Origin: Streptomyces vietnamensis
GTDB taxonomy: Bacteria > Actinomycetota > Actinomycetes > Streptomycetales > Streptomycetaceae
Assembly: GCF_000830005.1 (NCBI RefSeq)
Contig: NZ_CP010407.1
Coordinates: 7,576,001-7,640,000 of the forward strand
Reading direction: 5' to 3'
DNA: 64,000 nucleotides
The stretch's first letter is position 1, and the number at the start of each line of letters is the position of its first letter. The position numbers and the translations under genes were made by a program. Of the stretch, positions 26,112-35,155 are shown piece after piece. Below the pieces are notes generated by a model. The model was not told the origin of the DNA. It saw only the letters and a list, made by a program, of their open reading frames with translations, and made no database searches.

Positions 26112-26511
26112 CAGCCCGTGCGAGCTTCCAGCGACCGGACCGCCGCCGGTGATGGCCTCGGCTGTCGGTGCCGCGCGGGATCAGGAAGTCCTGCCGGAAG
26201 TACTCGAGCAGCGCCTTCAGGTCGCACGGTTCGAGCATGTCCTCGGCGTCGGCTTCTCGGCGCCCTCTCACATCCTTGGACACGGCCGCCTGCACCTCGG
26301 CAGACTCGCCTTTTCGAGCGCTCCTGGAGAAGCGACTCGCCGAAGCGGAGGTAGACCGCCTTGTCGGCAGGCCGAAGCTCGGCGTGTCAGCCGTGCCGAT
26401 CGTCAGCGTCCCCGCGCGAAGTGGGCGCGGATCGAGCCGTTGCTCCTGGACCGGACACTTGAGCGGGGTGGCTGGTGGAGAGTCACCGTGAGATGAGGGA
26501 CGCCACTGCCT
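26112..26511. other. Gap with IS5 N-terminal remnant
   Basis: About 400 bp hold no intact gene. On the plus strand 26430-26500 reads RAKWARIEPLLLDRTLERGG, the start of an IS5-family transposase, which then decays. On the minus strand DMLEPCDLKALLEYFRQDFL (near 26170-26230) looks protein-like but was not identified. Confidence 0.4.
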
Positions 26512-26790
26512 TCAGGGACGCCTTGGCCACCATGGCGAAGAGCGGGTCCGCATGGCCGTGTCACCAGCCCGTGCCTTGAACTGGAGCTCGGTGCTGCCGG
26601 TGGGCATGCTCGCGCCCTGCTTGTACTTCGACACGAAGTCGAAGTTCGCGCGCCCGGTGGCCCCCGGGTCGGCCGGATAGTCGCCGGCCGGCAAGGTGAT
26701 CCAGCCGCTGCCGGTCATGAACCCGCCGTTGTCCACGGCCGATCCGGCGAGGTCGGAGGTCACCGTGCCGGGCACGAGTTCCAGGGTGTG
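26512..26790 (-). pseudogene. Post-COAP-1-type secreted domain fragment
   Basis: GGFMTGSGWITLPAGDYPAD followed by GRANFDFVSKYKQGASMPTG and STELQFKA is the beta-rich module often found at the C-terminus of secreted actinobacterial proteins. Neither the N-terminal part nor a signal peptide is present, and the reading ends in unrelated sequence. It is a truncated relic. Confidence 0.55.
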
Positions 26791-26884
26791 TCGAGCGTGA
26801 CGGCGATGGACGGGTGGGTGGCGCCGGGCACTACGATCGCCTCGACGATCTGCTTCAGGAGGGTGTCGAGGCGGCCGAAGTCAC

Positions 26885-27225
26885 CGTCCGAGAAGGTGTT
26901 GCCGGGTCCGGGGCCTGTCCGGCTCCGGCCGCCCGATGCGGATCCGTCCCATGACCGGCTGGAACTGGGTGCAGTCGTTCACGTTCCCGCCCGTCAGCGT
27001 GAAAGCCGGCGGCCGGCCCTGACCGTCGCAGGCCAGGTGGATCTTGCTGGTCAGCCCGCCGCGCGACCGGCCGAGCGCCTCGCCCTCCCGGGGCCTTCTT
27101 TGCGGCCCCCGGCCGCGTGCTGGTGGGCCCGCACGGTGGTCGAGTCCACGCAGACGAGGGTCCGGTCGACGGTCCCGGCGGCGTCGGAGCCTCGTCAAGG
27201 GTGCGTACAGAGGTGCTGCCACTGA
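26885..27225 (-). pseudogene. IS5 family transposase remnant
   Basis: ALGRSRGGLTSKIHLACDGQ, then LTGGNVNDCTQFQPVMGRIR, is the central IS5 region. The preceding part (CVDSTTVRAHQHAAG-like) lies in another frame. Both ends are lost. It is a third, separate IS5-family lineage in the window. Confidence 0.7.
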
Positions 27226-27567
27226 GAGGTGCGCGCCATCCTTGGGCTGGCGAGGAGCAACGAAATCCGCACTCGATGCGGAAAATGCCCGTGGATTCAT
27301 AAGTTACCGAGGGGTTTTGGTTAAAAAACCATGGCTGCTGCCTTGCGTGACGTCCTGCCTGTCCGCAAGGATCTGTGCCTGGCCCGGGCCCTTCGCCCCG
27401 GCTCCCTCACGCCTCCATGTCTGGACGCCTGGCCGCGCCGGTAACCCCGTGCCGCCAGCCGGTGAACCGCCTGATCCGCGCGGCCGCCCGGACCCCTCCT
27501 TCGAGGCTCTCTGCGCGACCCGGCGTCGCGCTCCCTCTCATTCACCTACCCTCAAGGCAAGGCAGAG

Positions 27568-28992
27568 ATGGCACCACAGGCCTCGCGCCGACGATCCCTC
27601 ACCACCCCGCACCCGGTGGACGAGGTACTTCCACTCCCCACCCTCGCGCTCTACGGATTCCAGCACGTCCTGGCCTTCTACGCCGGTGCGGTGCTCGTAC
27701 CGGTGATCCTCGGCAGCAGCCTCGGCCTTTCCGGGCAGGAGCTCGTCTACCTCATCAACGCCGACCTGGTCACTGCCGGGATCGCCACCATCATCCAGGC
27801 GTGGGGTTTCTGGCGGATCGGAGCCCGGCTGCCGCTCGTTCAGGGCGCGACCTTCACCGCGGTCTCGCCCATGATCGCCATCGGACAGGGTGCGGGCGGC
27901 GGCACCGCCGGCCTCCTCGTGGTGTACGGCGCCGTGATCACGGGTGGAGTCGCGGCCTTCCTCTTCGCCCCTTTCGCCGGGCGGCTGACCACGTACTTCC
28001 CCCCGATCGTCACCGGCACCCTCCTCACGGTCATCGGCATCGTCCTCATCCCGGTGGCGCTCCAGGACGTCGGCGGCGGCTCGGTGCTCATGGGCGGGCC
28101 CCACTACGGGGACCCGGTCAACCTCGCGTACGCGGGTGGAACCCTCCTGTTCATCCTGCTGGTGATGCGGTTCGGCGGGCCGCCCCTGCGCAGCGTCGCG
28201 ATCCTGCTCGGACTGGTGGGAGGAACCGCCGTCGCCTGGCTGCTCGGCGACGCCGACCTCGGGGCGGTCGACCAGGCGGACTGGCTCGGCGTCAGCACTC
28301 CCTTCCACTACGGTCTGCCGCACTTCTCGGTCTTCCCCATGCTGGCGATGGTCGTCGTCATGCTCATCACCATGGTGGAGACCACGGGAGACGTGTACGC
28401 CATGGGCGAGATCACCGGACGGAGGGTCGACGGTGACACGGTCAGCCGCGCGCTGCGCGCCGACGGCGTCGCCACCGTGCTGGGCGGGGTGCTCAACTCC
28501 TTCCCGTACGTGGCGTTCGCGGAGAACATCGGTCTGGTGCGCATCTCCCGCGTCACCAGCCGGTTCGTCGTCGTCGCGGCCGGCGTCTTCATGATCCTTC
28601 TCGGCCTGGTGCCGAAGGCCGGAGCCCTGGTGGCCTCCGTCCCCCACCCCGTGCTCGGCGCGGCGGCCGTCGCGATGTTCGGCATGGTGGCCACCGTCGG
28701 CATTCAGATCCTCGGCAAGGTCGACCTGCGGGAGGAACGCAACGCCATCATCCTGGCCGTCAGTCTCGGCACGGCAATGCTCCCGACGGCCGTCGCGCCC
28801 TTCTTCGAGCGCATGCCGACCGAGGTGCGGGCCGTCCTGGGCAGTGGAATCACGCTCGGCACGTTGACGGCGGTCCTGTTGAACCTGTTCTTCCACGTCT
28901 TCGAGAGTCGCGGGAAGCGGGAGGACATCGACTGGGACGGCCTCGCCGCGTACGACGACGGGACGGGTACGCAGACCGCTACGGCCCGCTGA
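27568..28992 (+). CDS. NCS2 family purine/uracil permease
   Basis: The protein has 474 residues and about 12-14 membrane segments. It imports a nucleobase (xanthine, uracil or urate) with a proton or sodium. Family markers are FQHVLAFYAGAVLVPVILG in segment 1, LPLVQGATFTAVSPM, the substrate-site region ETTGDVYAMGEITGR and SFPYVAFAENIGLV. The start ATG 27568 follows AAGGCAGAG. The 340 bp upstream contain an AT-rich segment (27290-27335) that may be the promoter. The HTH gene at 29055 follows in the same direction and may regulate it. Exact substrate cannot be read from sequence. Confidence 0.93.
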   Translation: MAPQASRRRSLTTPHPVDEVLPLPTLALYGFQHVLAFYAGAVLVPVILGSSLGLSGQELVYLINADLVTAGIATIIQAWGFWRIGARLPLVQGATFTAVSPMIAIGQGAGGGTAGLLVVYGAVITGGVAAFLFAPFAGRLTTYFPPIVTGTLLTVIGIVLIPVALQDVGGGSVLMGGPHYGDPVNLAYAGGTLLFILLVMRFGGPPLRSVAILLGLVGGTAVAWLLGDADLGAVDQADWLGVSTPFHYGLPHFSVFPMLAMVVVMLITMVETTGDVYAMGEITGRRVDGDTVSRALRADGVATVLGGVLNSFPYVAFAENIGLVRISRVTSRFVVVAAGVFMILLGLVPKAGALVASVPHPVLGAAAVAMFGMVATVGIQILGKVDLREERNAIILAVSLGTAMLPTAVAPFFERMPTEVRAVLGSGITLGTLTAVLLNLFFHVFESRGKREDIDWDGLAAYDDGTGTQTATAR

Positions 28993-29054
28993 CCCCCCTT
29001 CCCGCTCCGCCGAGCCCGGTGTTCCGCGGAGCCGCTCACTGAGGTGATCTGCAC

Positions 29055-29753
29055 ATGCCCACCCCTCCGTTCTCTCCCGCCCAGGCCCGGGCCGCCCGTC
29101 TCCGTATCGGCCTGACCCATGAACAGGTCGTCGTCGGCATGGCGCAGTTGGGTTTGTACCGCTCGGTGGAGGCCCTCGTGTCCTGGGAGTCGGGGGCGGT
29201 GGCGCCTTCGGAGGCCGAACTCTTCGCGCTGGCCAGCGCGCTGTGGTGCCCTGTGCCGGTGCTCATGGACCGGAAGCCGAGATCTCTTCGCGAGCATCGC
29301 CTGGCCCGGCAATTCAGCGCCGAGCGGCTGGCCCTGCGTATCGGCATGGAAGTGCACGACTACGCTCGCGCCGAGAGCGACCACCTCTGGAGCGGAACCG
29401 ACCGGCAGGCCCTGCTGCTTGCGGACGCCCTGGGCCTCGAACCGGGCGAACTGCTGAGGGCCATCGGGCGGGCCGGCGACCTCGACGGCCGGCTCCGCCA
29501 GGCCGTCGAAGGCCGATGGAAACAACACGCCACCCCGCTCGCGGGGCTCGTCGGCGCACCTGAGCGCACGGTGGCGCGGGCGCTGCGCACCCTGCACCAG
29601 GAGTACGCCCGCTTCAACGAGCGCTACATGGGCCATCTCGTAGCCCGCAGCGACAGCGCACGACTGAAGGAGATCGCCACGGAACGGACCGAGTGGCTGC
29701 ACGCTCTGTCGGACCGTTTCCTCCACCTCGTGGCCCATGACTCCTCGACCTGA
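29055..29753 (+). CDS. XRE-type helix-turn-helix regulator
   Basis: The protein has 232 residues. The N-terminal 60 residues form an XRE-like DNA-binding domain (ARAARLRIGLTHEQVVVGMA, then YRSVEALVSWESG). The remainder is helical without a known ligand domain, and may contain a second HTH-like unit near residue 110 (TDRQALLLADALGLEPGEL). GAGGTGA eight bases before ATG 29055 supports the start. It follows the permease by 62 bp and may be co-transcribed. Target unknown. Confidence 0.82.
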   Translation: MPTPPFSPAQARAARLRIGLTHEQVVVGMAQLGLYRSVEALVSWESGAVAPSEAELFALASALWCPVPVLMDRKPRSLREHRLARQFSAERLALRIGMEVHDYARAESDHLWSGTDRQALLLADALGLEPGELLRAIGRAGDLDGRLRQAVEGRWKQHATPLAGLVGAPERTVARALRTLHQEYARFNERYMGHLVARSDSARLKEIATERTEWLHALSDRFLHLVAHDSST

Positions 29754-29800
29754 GATCACGATCAGCGGGGGAAGCTCCGGCATCGACAAGTTCCACAGCT

Positions 29801-29885
29801 ACGCTGAGGGTTGTCCTGGCGGAGTTTGGTGCACACCAACAAGGACAATGCCAACCGTCGGGTGCGGTTGAGCTTCCTGGGCTGA
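29801..29885 (+). repeat. Dispersed leader-peptide module, copy R4
   Basis: TACGCT (candidate -10, 29800-29805) precedes GGTTGTCC (29809-29816), CGGAG and GTG 29829. The frame to 29885 encodes VHTNKDNANRRVRLSFLG and stop. The hairpin is weaker (TTGTCC with GGACAA at 29843-29848). It stands between the HTH gene and the gene at 30053. Confidence 0.6.
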
Positions 29886-30052
29886 TCGAGTCGATCGAGA
29901 TCGTCCTGGACATGGCCGCCCGTTCTCCTTGCGCTCCGCCGGATCCGCCGGCCTCGCCCACCACGCCGTCGCCAAGGGCCTCGACGTCGACACCGTCGTC
30001 GTTGCCGACGCGGAATCCGACGTAGGCTCCTGCCGGAGAACAAGGGGGGACG

Positions 30053-31363
30053 ATGGCTGACGAACGCATGACGACCGTACCCGTGTGGACGCTGGCGACC
30101 GCTGATGTCCGCATGCCAGGGCTGACCGCGGGCGAGTCGATGACGGCTGAGCGTCTGGCTGAACTGCGCGGAGTGCTGGCCGTCCTGGCCGACGAGCCGA
30201 TCGCCACACTTGAGGTGCATCCGCTGCCCGACAGGATCGACCGCGGCCGTGGCATCCCGCTGGACGTCGCGAGTCCCCTGGCGCAGCACCTGTCTCAGTT
30301 CATCACGCAATCGGCGCGAAGTTCCCTCACGGTGGCCAGGGCGACCGCTTCCGGCGAGGGTCTGTATCGCATGGTGGTCCCGGCGAAGGTCGCCACCCGG
30401 TTCGGGCAGGGCATCGTTCGCCCGATGGTGCCGAAGAGGGGTGCCGGCGGCATCTTCGGTGAGCTCGTGAACTCGACGGGCAGGATCACCGCCAAAGCGC
30501 GGTTCGTGCCGGTCGGAGGAGCGGCAGCGGCGGGCACGGTCGGTGGCGCCGGTGCGACCGCCGGTGCCGCGGCCGCCGGCGGCACGGCGCTCACCGTGGC
30601 CGCTCCGCTCGTGCTCATGGCCGTGGCGGTGGGGGTGAGCGCGCACGCCGACCACAAGCGCCAGCAGGCCATCGAGCGCATCACGGAGCTGCTGGAGCAA
30701 CTTCAGGAGGAGAAGCTCGACGACGAGCACAGCGAACTCGACGGCTGCCGCGACGCCATCGACAAAGCCACTGCCATCCTGCTCGACCAGGGCAGGATCG
30801 GTGTCTCGCTGGGACTCGACTCGGCGGTGCATGCCATCAACACGGCGCTGGGCAAAGCCGACCGCCGCCTTGCCCGATGGCAGAGCGCGCTCGACAGACT
30901 GCCTGAGGGCAAGGCCGTCGAACTCGGCACGTTGACCAAGTCGTTCCCCGGCGTCGACGACCATGGTGGCGCCTTCCGCACCCACCTCGAACTCGCTTCC
31001 CTGGCCATCGCGCTGAAGCGGCGGGTGGTCGTCCTCCAGGCCGTCGAGCACGCCCAGAGCGATCCTGGCAATCCGTTCGAGAGCTTCACCCGCGCGCTCA
31101 AGCGCGATCAGCAGCGCCTCGACGAACTGGAGTCGGGCATCGCCGAGGTCCTGGTACGCCTGTCGGCGCTTGAGCCGGCACGCCCGAACGGTTTGCTGCC
31201 CGTCTTCACGACCGGTGAAGTCGATCGCCTCATGAGCGCGGCACACCGGATTCACCGGCTGAGCGCCGGCGTCACCGTCAACAGCCGCGCGACGGACGTG
31301 GCGATCGAGATGGCCCGCTACAAGGACGGCTCGGTGGTCGTGTTCCCCGCGCTGCCCGCGTAG
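30053..31363 (+). CDS. Unknown protein with hydrophobic Gly/Ala hairpin and coiled coil, 436 aa
   Basis: GGGGGGA precedes ATG 30053. Residues about 1-150 are soluble alpha/beta. About 160-200 is an extreme Ala/Gly run with a hydrophobic end (LTVAAPLVLMAVAVGVSAHA), able to form a membrane hairpin. A Glu/Lys/Leu coiled coil follows at once (RQQAIERITELLEQLQEEK), then a helical C-terminal half. There is no signal peptide. The soluble/hydrophobic-hairpin/coiled-coil order is seen in pore-forming or membrane-remodelling proteins, but no family was recognised. Module R4 lies 168 bp upstream and may provide its leader. Confidence 0.75.
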   Translation: MADERMTTVPVWTLATADVRMPGLTAGESMTAERLAELRGVLAVLADEPIATLEVHPLPDRIDRGRGIPLDVASPLAQHLSQFITQSARSSLTVARATASGEGLYRMVVPAKVATRFGQGIVRPMVPKRGAGGIFGELVNSTGRITAKARFVPVGGAAAAGTVGGAGATAGAAAAGGTALTVAAPLVLMAVAVGVSAHADHKRQQAIERITELLEQLQEEKLDDEHSELDGCRDAIDKATAILLDQGRIGVSLGLDSAVHAINTALGKADRRLARWQSALDRLPEGKAVELGTLTKSFPGVDDHGGAFRTHLELASLAIALKRRVVVLQAVEHAQSDPGNPFESFTRALKRDQQRLDELESGIAEVLVRLSALEPARPNGLLPVFTTGEVDRLMSAAHRIHRLSAGVTVNSRATDVAIEMARYKDGSVVVFPALPA

Positions 31364-31525
31364 GCGCAGGCGCGCTCGCGGCCCGGACCGGGCCGTGGCC
31401 CCTGGCCGTGCCGCGGGTCGTCCTCACGGAGGTCGGCGGCGGCCGGATCCGTTCGGTGCACCTTGCGTCACCCTCGTATCGCCCCCAACGTCTTTGGCAT
31501 CATGGCGAGTTGGCGGAAGTGCCGG

Positions 31526-32128
31526 ATGGTGGGGGAGGTGTCCGACCACGTGCGCGGATACGAGTACCAGGGCGGGGACGGCGACGTCGGGCGTTACGAC
31601 ACCGGGACGGCGACCCGGCTTGCCCGCCGCGCGGTGGAGGCGGCGGCACCGCACGAGCTGCCCCAGTTCCCGATGACGGCCGAGGCCTTCCACCGGTCGC
31701 CCGTGAAGTACCGGCTGTGGCCGGTCCACCGCGACGAGCCGCTGGGGATCGGCCTCGACGTGGTCGCCGCGCTCATCAGCACCGCGGCGCTCTCCGCCGC
31801 GGCCCAGGTCCTCAGCCACCTCGCGCAGCAGTCCACCGCGCAGGCGGTGGACACCACCCGGAGCCGGTTGTTACCGAGGCTGTTGCGCCGCCGCACCCGA
31901 CGGGCCGTCGAACCGGCCGCCACGCCCGTGGAGGTGGAGCGGCTGACCGCCGAGCAGCTGACCCGGCTGCGCGAGGTGGCCAGGCAGGCGGCGCTCCGGT
32001 GGCGGGTGCCCGAGCCGCAGGCACAGGCGATCGCGGACGGGATCGTCGCGGAGCTCGCCACCCTGTCCCGGGAGGGGCCGGAGGCCGGCGAGCCGGGTGG
32101 GGAGGGGCCGGCCGGGGCCGTCCGGTGA
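31526..32128 (+). CDS. Hypothetical protein coupled to M48 protease, 200 aa
   Basis: Start ATG 31526 has GGAAG six bases upstream. The protein is Arg- and Ala-rich with one moderately hydrophobic helix (about residues 75-100, LGIGLDVVAALISTAALSAA) and a basic stretch RLLPRLLRRRTRRA. No family was recognised. Its stop overlaps the GTG start of the protease gene (32125-32128), a strong sign of translational coupling, so it may be a chaperone, inhibitor or adaptor of the protease. Codon use from here on is typical core Streptomyces. Confidence 0.72.
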   Translation: MVGEVSDHVRGYEYQGGDGDVGRYDTGTATRLARRAVEAAAPHELPQFPMTAEAFHRSPVKYRLWPVHRDEPLGIGLDVVAALISTAALSAAAQVLSHLAQQSTAQAVDTTRSRLLPRLLRRRTRRAVEPAATPVEVERLTAEQLTRLREVARQAALRWRVPEPQAQAIADGIVAELATLSREGPEAGEPGGEGPAGAVR

Positions 32129-34299
32129 GGCGGCGGACGCCGGGACCGGCGGCACCCGGTCGCCCGGGCCCGTTCACGCTTCCCTCCGGCACGTCGGTGC
32201 GCTTCGCGCTGCTGATCGCCGCGATGGCCACCGTGTCGGCCCTCATGGTGAACGGCACCTCGTCCGTCCTCCTGTCCTCGGTGCGGTGGGAGGAGATACA
32301 GGGGTACCAGGAATGCTCCGCCCGGGCGACGGAGGAGGCGGCCCGTGAACGCGGCTCCGCCACGGACATCCGCATCCCCACCGAGCTCGACCTGGGCGAC
32401 TGCCAGGACCCGCGCGCCGACGCGAGCCCACTGGTCACCGCCGGGGTCTCGGCCGGCCTGCTCCTCGCCCTCCTCGGCGCCTACGTCGGCCTGCCCCGGC
32501 ACCGGACCCGGCGGCGCGGCTACCGCCCGCTCACCGGCATGCCCGAGCTGTCCGCGTATCTGGCGGGCCTGCTCGGCGAGTCGGGCGTACGCGCGCGGGT
32601 CGTCTTCCTCGCCGAACCGCTGAACCCGGAGGTCCACGCGCTCGCCTTCGGACGCCTCGGACGGCGCCGGGTTGCCCTGAGCGGCGGGCTCGTCACCCTG
32701 TACTCCCTCGACCGGGCGGCGTTCCGGAGCATCGTCCTCCATGAACTGGCGCACATCCGCAACCGGGACCTGGACATCGCCTTCCTGACGTTGATCCTGT
32801 GGCGGGCGAGCATGCCGGTACTGGCGGTGCTGGCCGCCGTCGCGGCCCCGGCCTCCCTGCTCCTCGGGGGCGCGCTCGCGGGCACCGTCCTGGCGTTCGC
32901 CGCCCAGGTCCCGTTGCTCGCCGCACTGGTGACCCTGCTCAAGAACGCGGTGCTGCGCAGCCGGGAGCTGTACGCCGACGCGCGGGTGGCGGAGTGGGAG
33001 GGCTCGGCCGACGGCCTGCGCAGGCTGTTCGGCGACCCGCCCGCCCGGCAGCAGGGCGCGGGGGCCGAACGCCGTCTGCTGAGCGGGGGAGTCGGCCCCG
33101 GTCTGCTGAGCGTCCACCCGCCGCTCGCCCAGCGGGCGCGGGCGCTGACCGACCGCCGGGTCCTGTACGAGGTCGGCTTCTGGGACATGAGCGCGGTCGG
33201 TGCGGCGGGTGCCTTCGTCTACGACATGGTGAGCCTGGGGCCGATCGGCGGCGGCAGCCAGGCGGGACCGGTCACGGAGCTCGCCGCGACGGTCCTGTCC
33301 GGGATCCTGATGGTGGGCGCGGCGGGGACGGTGCTGTGGCAGGCGGTGGCGCACGCCCCGGGCTCCCTCACCCCGGCACGGGTCCGGCAGGCCGGGCTCG
33401 GTCTGGGCCTCGGCCTGGGGGTGTTCCGGCTGCTGTCCCCGTCGGGGGCCTTCAGCCTGGTGAGCGTGGGCGGCAAAGGGGCGTCGCTGGCCTTCCCGTA
33501 CCTCGCCCTGACGGGTCTGTGCGGCTGGGCCCTCGTGCGGTGGCTGGTGCTCGTCGCGGGGGCCTGGGGGCCGGTCCTGGCCCGCGGCCGCCGTCCGCGA
33601 CGGGTGCTGTGGACGGTTCTCGCGGTGGGCGCGGCCGGTGTGCTGCCGATGGTCGACTTCCTGCTGACGCTTCCGTTGATGACGCTGTACGCGGCGGTGT
33701 TCATCGCGCCGTCGCTGCCGGGCGCGGTGGTCCTCGTCGGCAGCGCGGGTTTCCTGGCGTTCGACCGGATCACGTCACTGGTGGTGCCGGTGATGCTCAC
33801 GGCCGTGGTGGTACCGCTGGTCGGGCAGTACGTGTCGTGGCGTCCCGGTGCCCGGCACACCTTCACCGGATTCGGCCCGCCGGGGCCGCCACCGGGCTTC
33901 CTCGTCCGCTTCGGCATCCCGGTGGCACCGGCCTCCGCGGTGTCGGCGCTGCTGGTCGCGCTGACCGGCGTCCCCGCCCCCGAGCTGATGGCGATGGGGG
34001 TGCTGATCGCCGGCCAGGTCGCGGCGGCCCTCTGGGCGGGCGGGGGCCACGCACCGCTCCCGCTCGCCCGGGGCGCCCTGGCCGCGTTCGGCGCGGGCCT
34101 GCTCGGCATGGCGGCCTTCGGCATGCTGCTGAGTCTCCTGGGCTGCCTCGTCCAGGACTCCGAGCTCTGCGTCCCGCCCCCCGCCGCGGCCCACCTCGGT
34201 CTGGCCCTCGTGGTGGCCCCCCTGGGCACCCTGCTGGCCTGGCCCCTTCAGGCGCTCACCGTACGGGCCCGCCGGGCCCCGGCGCGGGGACGGCCGTAG
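32125..34299 (+). CDS. Integral-membrane M48 family metalloprotease, 724 aa
   Basis: The zinc site is SIVLHELAHIRNRDLD (HExxH, near residue 207) with the third ligand likely in SRELYADARVAEW. Two membrane segments precede the catalytic domain. The long C-terminal half has about eight further hydrophobic segments, making it much larger than HtpX (about 290 residues). Relatives degrade or process membrane proteins. GTG 32125 overlaps the previous stop. It converges with the nucleoside-kinase gene, the two ending 9 bp apart. No obvious regulator is adjacent. Confidence 0.87.
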   Translation: MRRRTPGPAAPGRPGPFTLPSGTSVRFALLIAAMATVSALMVNGTSSVLLSSVRWEEIQGYQECSARATEEAARERGSATDIRIPTELDLGDCQDPRADASPLVTAGVSAGLLLALLGAYVGLPRHRTRRRGYRPLTGMPELSAYLAGLLGESGVRARVVFLAEPLNPEVHALAFGRLGRRRVALSGGLVTLYSLDRAAFRSIVLHELAHIRNRDLDIAFLTLILWRASMPVLAVLAAVAAPASLLLGGALAGTVLAFAAQVPLLAALVTLLKNAVLRSRELYADARVAEWEGSADGLRRLFGDPPARQQGAGAERRLLSGGVGPGLLSVHPPLAQRARALTDRRVLYEVGFWDMSAVGAAGAFVYDMVSLGPIGGGSQAGPVTELAATVLSGILMVGAAGTVLWQAVAHAPGSLTPARVRQAGLGLGLGLGVFRLLSPSGAFSLVSVGGKGASLAFPYLALTGLCGWALVRWLVLVAGAWGPVLARGRRPRRVLWTVLAVGAAGVLPMVDFLLTLPLMTLYAAVFIAPSLPGAVVLVGSAGFLAFDRITSLVVPVMLTAVVVPLVGQYVSWRPGARHTFTGFGPPGPPPGFLVRFGIPVAPASAVSALLVALTGVPAPELMAMGVLIAGQVAAALWAGGGHAPLPLARGALAAFGAGLLGMAAFGMLLSLLGCLVQDSELCVPPPAAAHLGLALVVAPLGTLLAWPLQALTVRARRAPARGRP

Positions 34300-34308
34300 G
34301 GCGCGGGC

Positions 34309-34971
34309 TCAGCCGCGGCGTCCGGTCGCCGCGAGGGCGTCCTTGACCTGCTGCGCCACGCGGGCCGCGTCCTCGGGGTTGTTCACCACGTCCGTGCGGT
34401 TCATGTCGATGACGAGGACCTCGCTGGCCGAGTAGTGCTTGTGCACCCAGTCGTCGTAGCCGGACCACAGCGTCCGGTAGTACTCGACGAGGCTCTCGTC
34501 CTGCTCGAAGTCGCGTCCCCGCAGCCCGATGCGGTGCAGCACCGTCTCGAAGTCCGCCTTGAGGTAGACCATGAGGTCGGGTGCCTTGCGGTACGGCAGG
34601 CCGTCGATCTCGCGCATCATCTCGTCGAGCAGCCCCTCGTACACCTGCATCTCGAGGGAGCTGATCCGGCCCAGGTCGTGATTGACCTTGGCGAAGTACC
34701 AGTCCTCGTAGATGGACCGGTCGAGCACGTTGTCGCCCTGCTTGTACGCCTCCTTGATCGCGGCGAACCGCGTCTGCAGGAAGTAGAGCTGGAGCAGGAA
34801 GGGGTAGCGGTTCGCCTGGATCTCCTCGGGGCTCGCCGAGTAGAAGAGCGGAAGGATCGGGTTGTCGTCCACGCTCTCGTAGAAGACTTCGCTGCCCAGC
34901 TCCTTGGCGAGGATTTCGGCCACACTCGTCTTGCCGATTCCGATCATGCCTCCGACGCAGATCACCGGCAT
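34309..34971 (-). CDS. Deoxynucleoside kinase
   Basis: The protein has 220 residues. It phosphorylates deoxynucleosides (deoxyadenosine/deoxyguanosine type) with ATP for nucleotide salvage. The P-loop GGMIGIGKTSVAEILA is at residues 7-22, the catalytic acid in FYESVDDNP, the substrate-site DRSIYEDWYFA follows, and the lid region LRGRDFEQDE comes after. The length fits the dNK family. It is preceded by about 180 bp without a gene. Confidence 0.93.
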   Translation of the reverse strand: MPVICVGGMIGIGKTSVAEILAKELGSEVFYESVDDNPILPLFYSASPEEIQANRYPFLLQLYFLQTRFAAIKEAYKQGDNVLDRSIYEDWYFAKVNHDLGRISSLEMQVYEGLLDEMMREIDGLPYRKAPDLMVYLKADFETVLHRIGLRGRDFEQDESLVEYYRTLWSGYDDWVHKHYSASEVLVIDMNRTDVVNNPEDAARVAQQVKDALAATGRRG

Positions 34972-35155
34972 ACCTCACTTCTCCCTGGGGGCTCTTCTGT
35001 TCGTGGGCGGGGCGGGCTGGGCTGGGCTTCCCGCACCACTGAGACGCACGCCGGTGGTCACACGATTCCCGGGATCCTCGTGATCGACGTCATGGGGACC
35101 GCCGGGCCCGACATCCCGCGACAGGCCGCAGCCCCGCGGCCGCCCTGCATCTTAG

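Noticed and set aside
31400-31435. A fifth copy of the leader-peptide module (GGGTCGTCCTCACGGAGGTCGG)
   Set aside because: Only the first 25 bases resemble it. The conserved peptide end and the pairing arm are absent, and GC-rich chance similarity is likely.
31408-32124. N-terminal extension of the M48 protease frame back to 31408
   Set aside because: The extension is Arg/Gly/Pro-rich shadow of the 200-aa gene in another frame. The GTG at 32125 on the preceding stop is the natural start.
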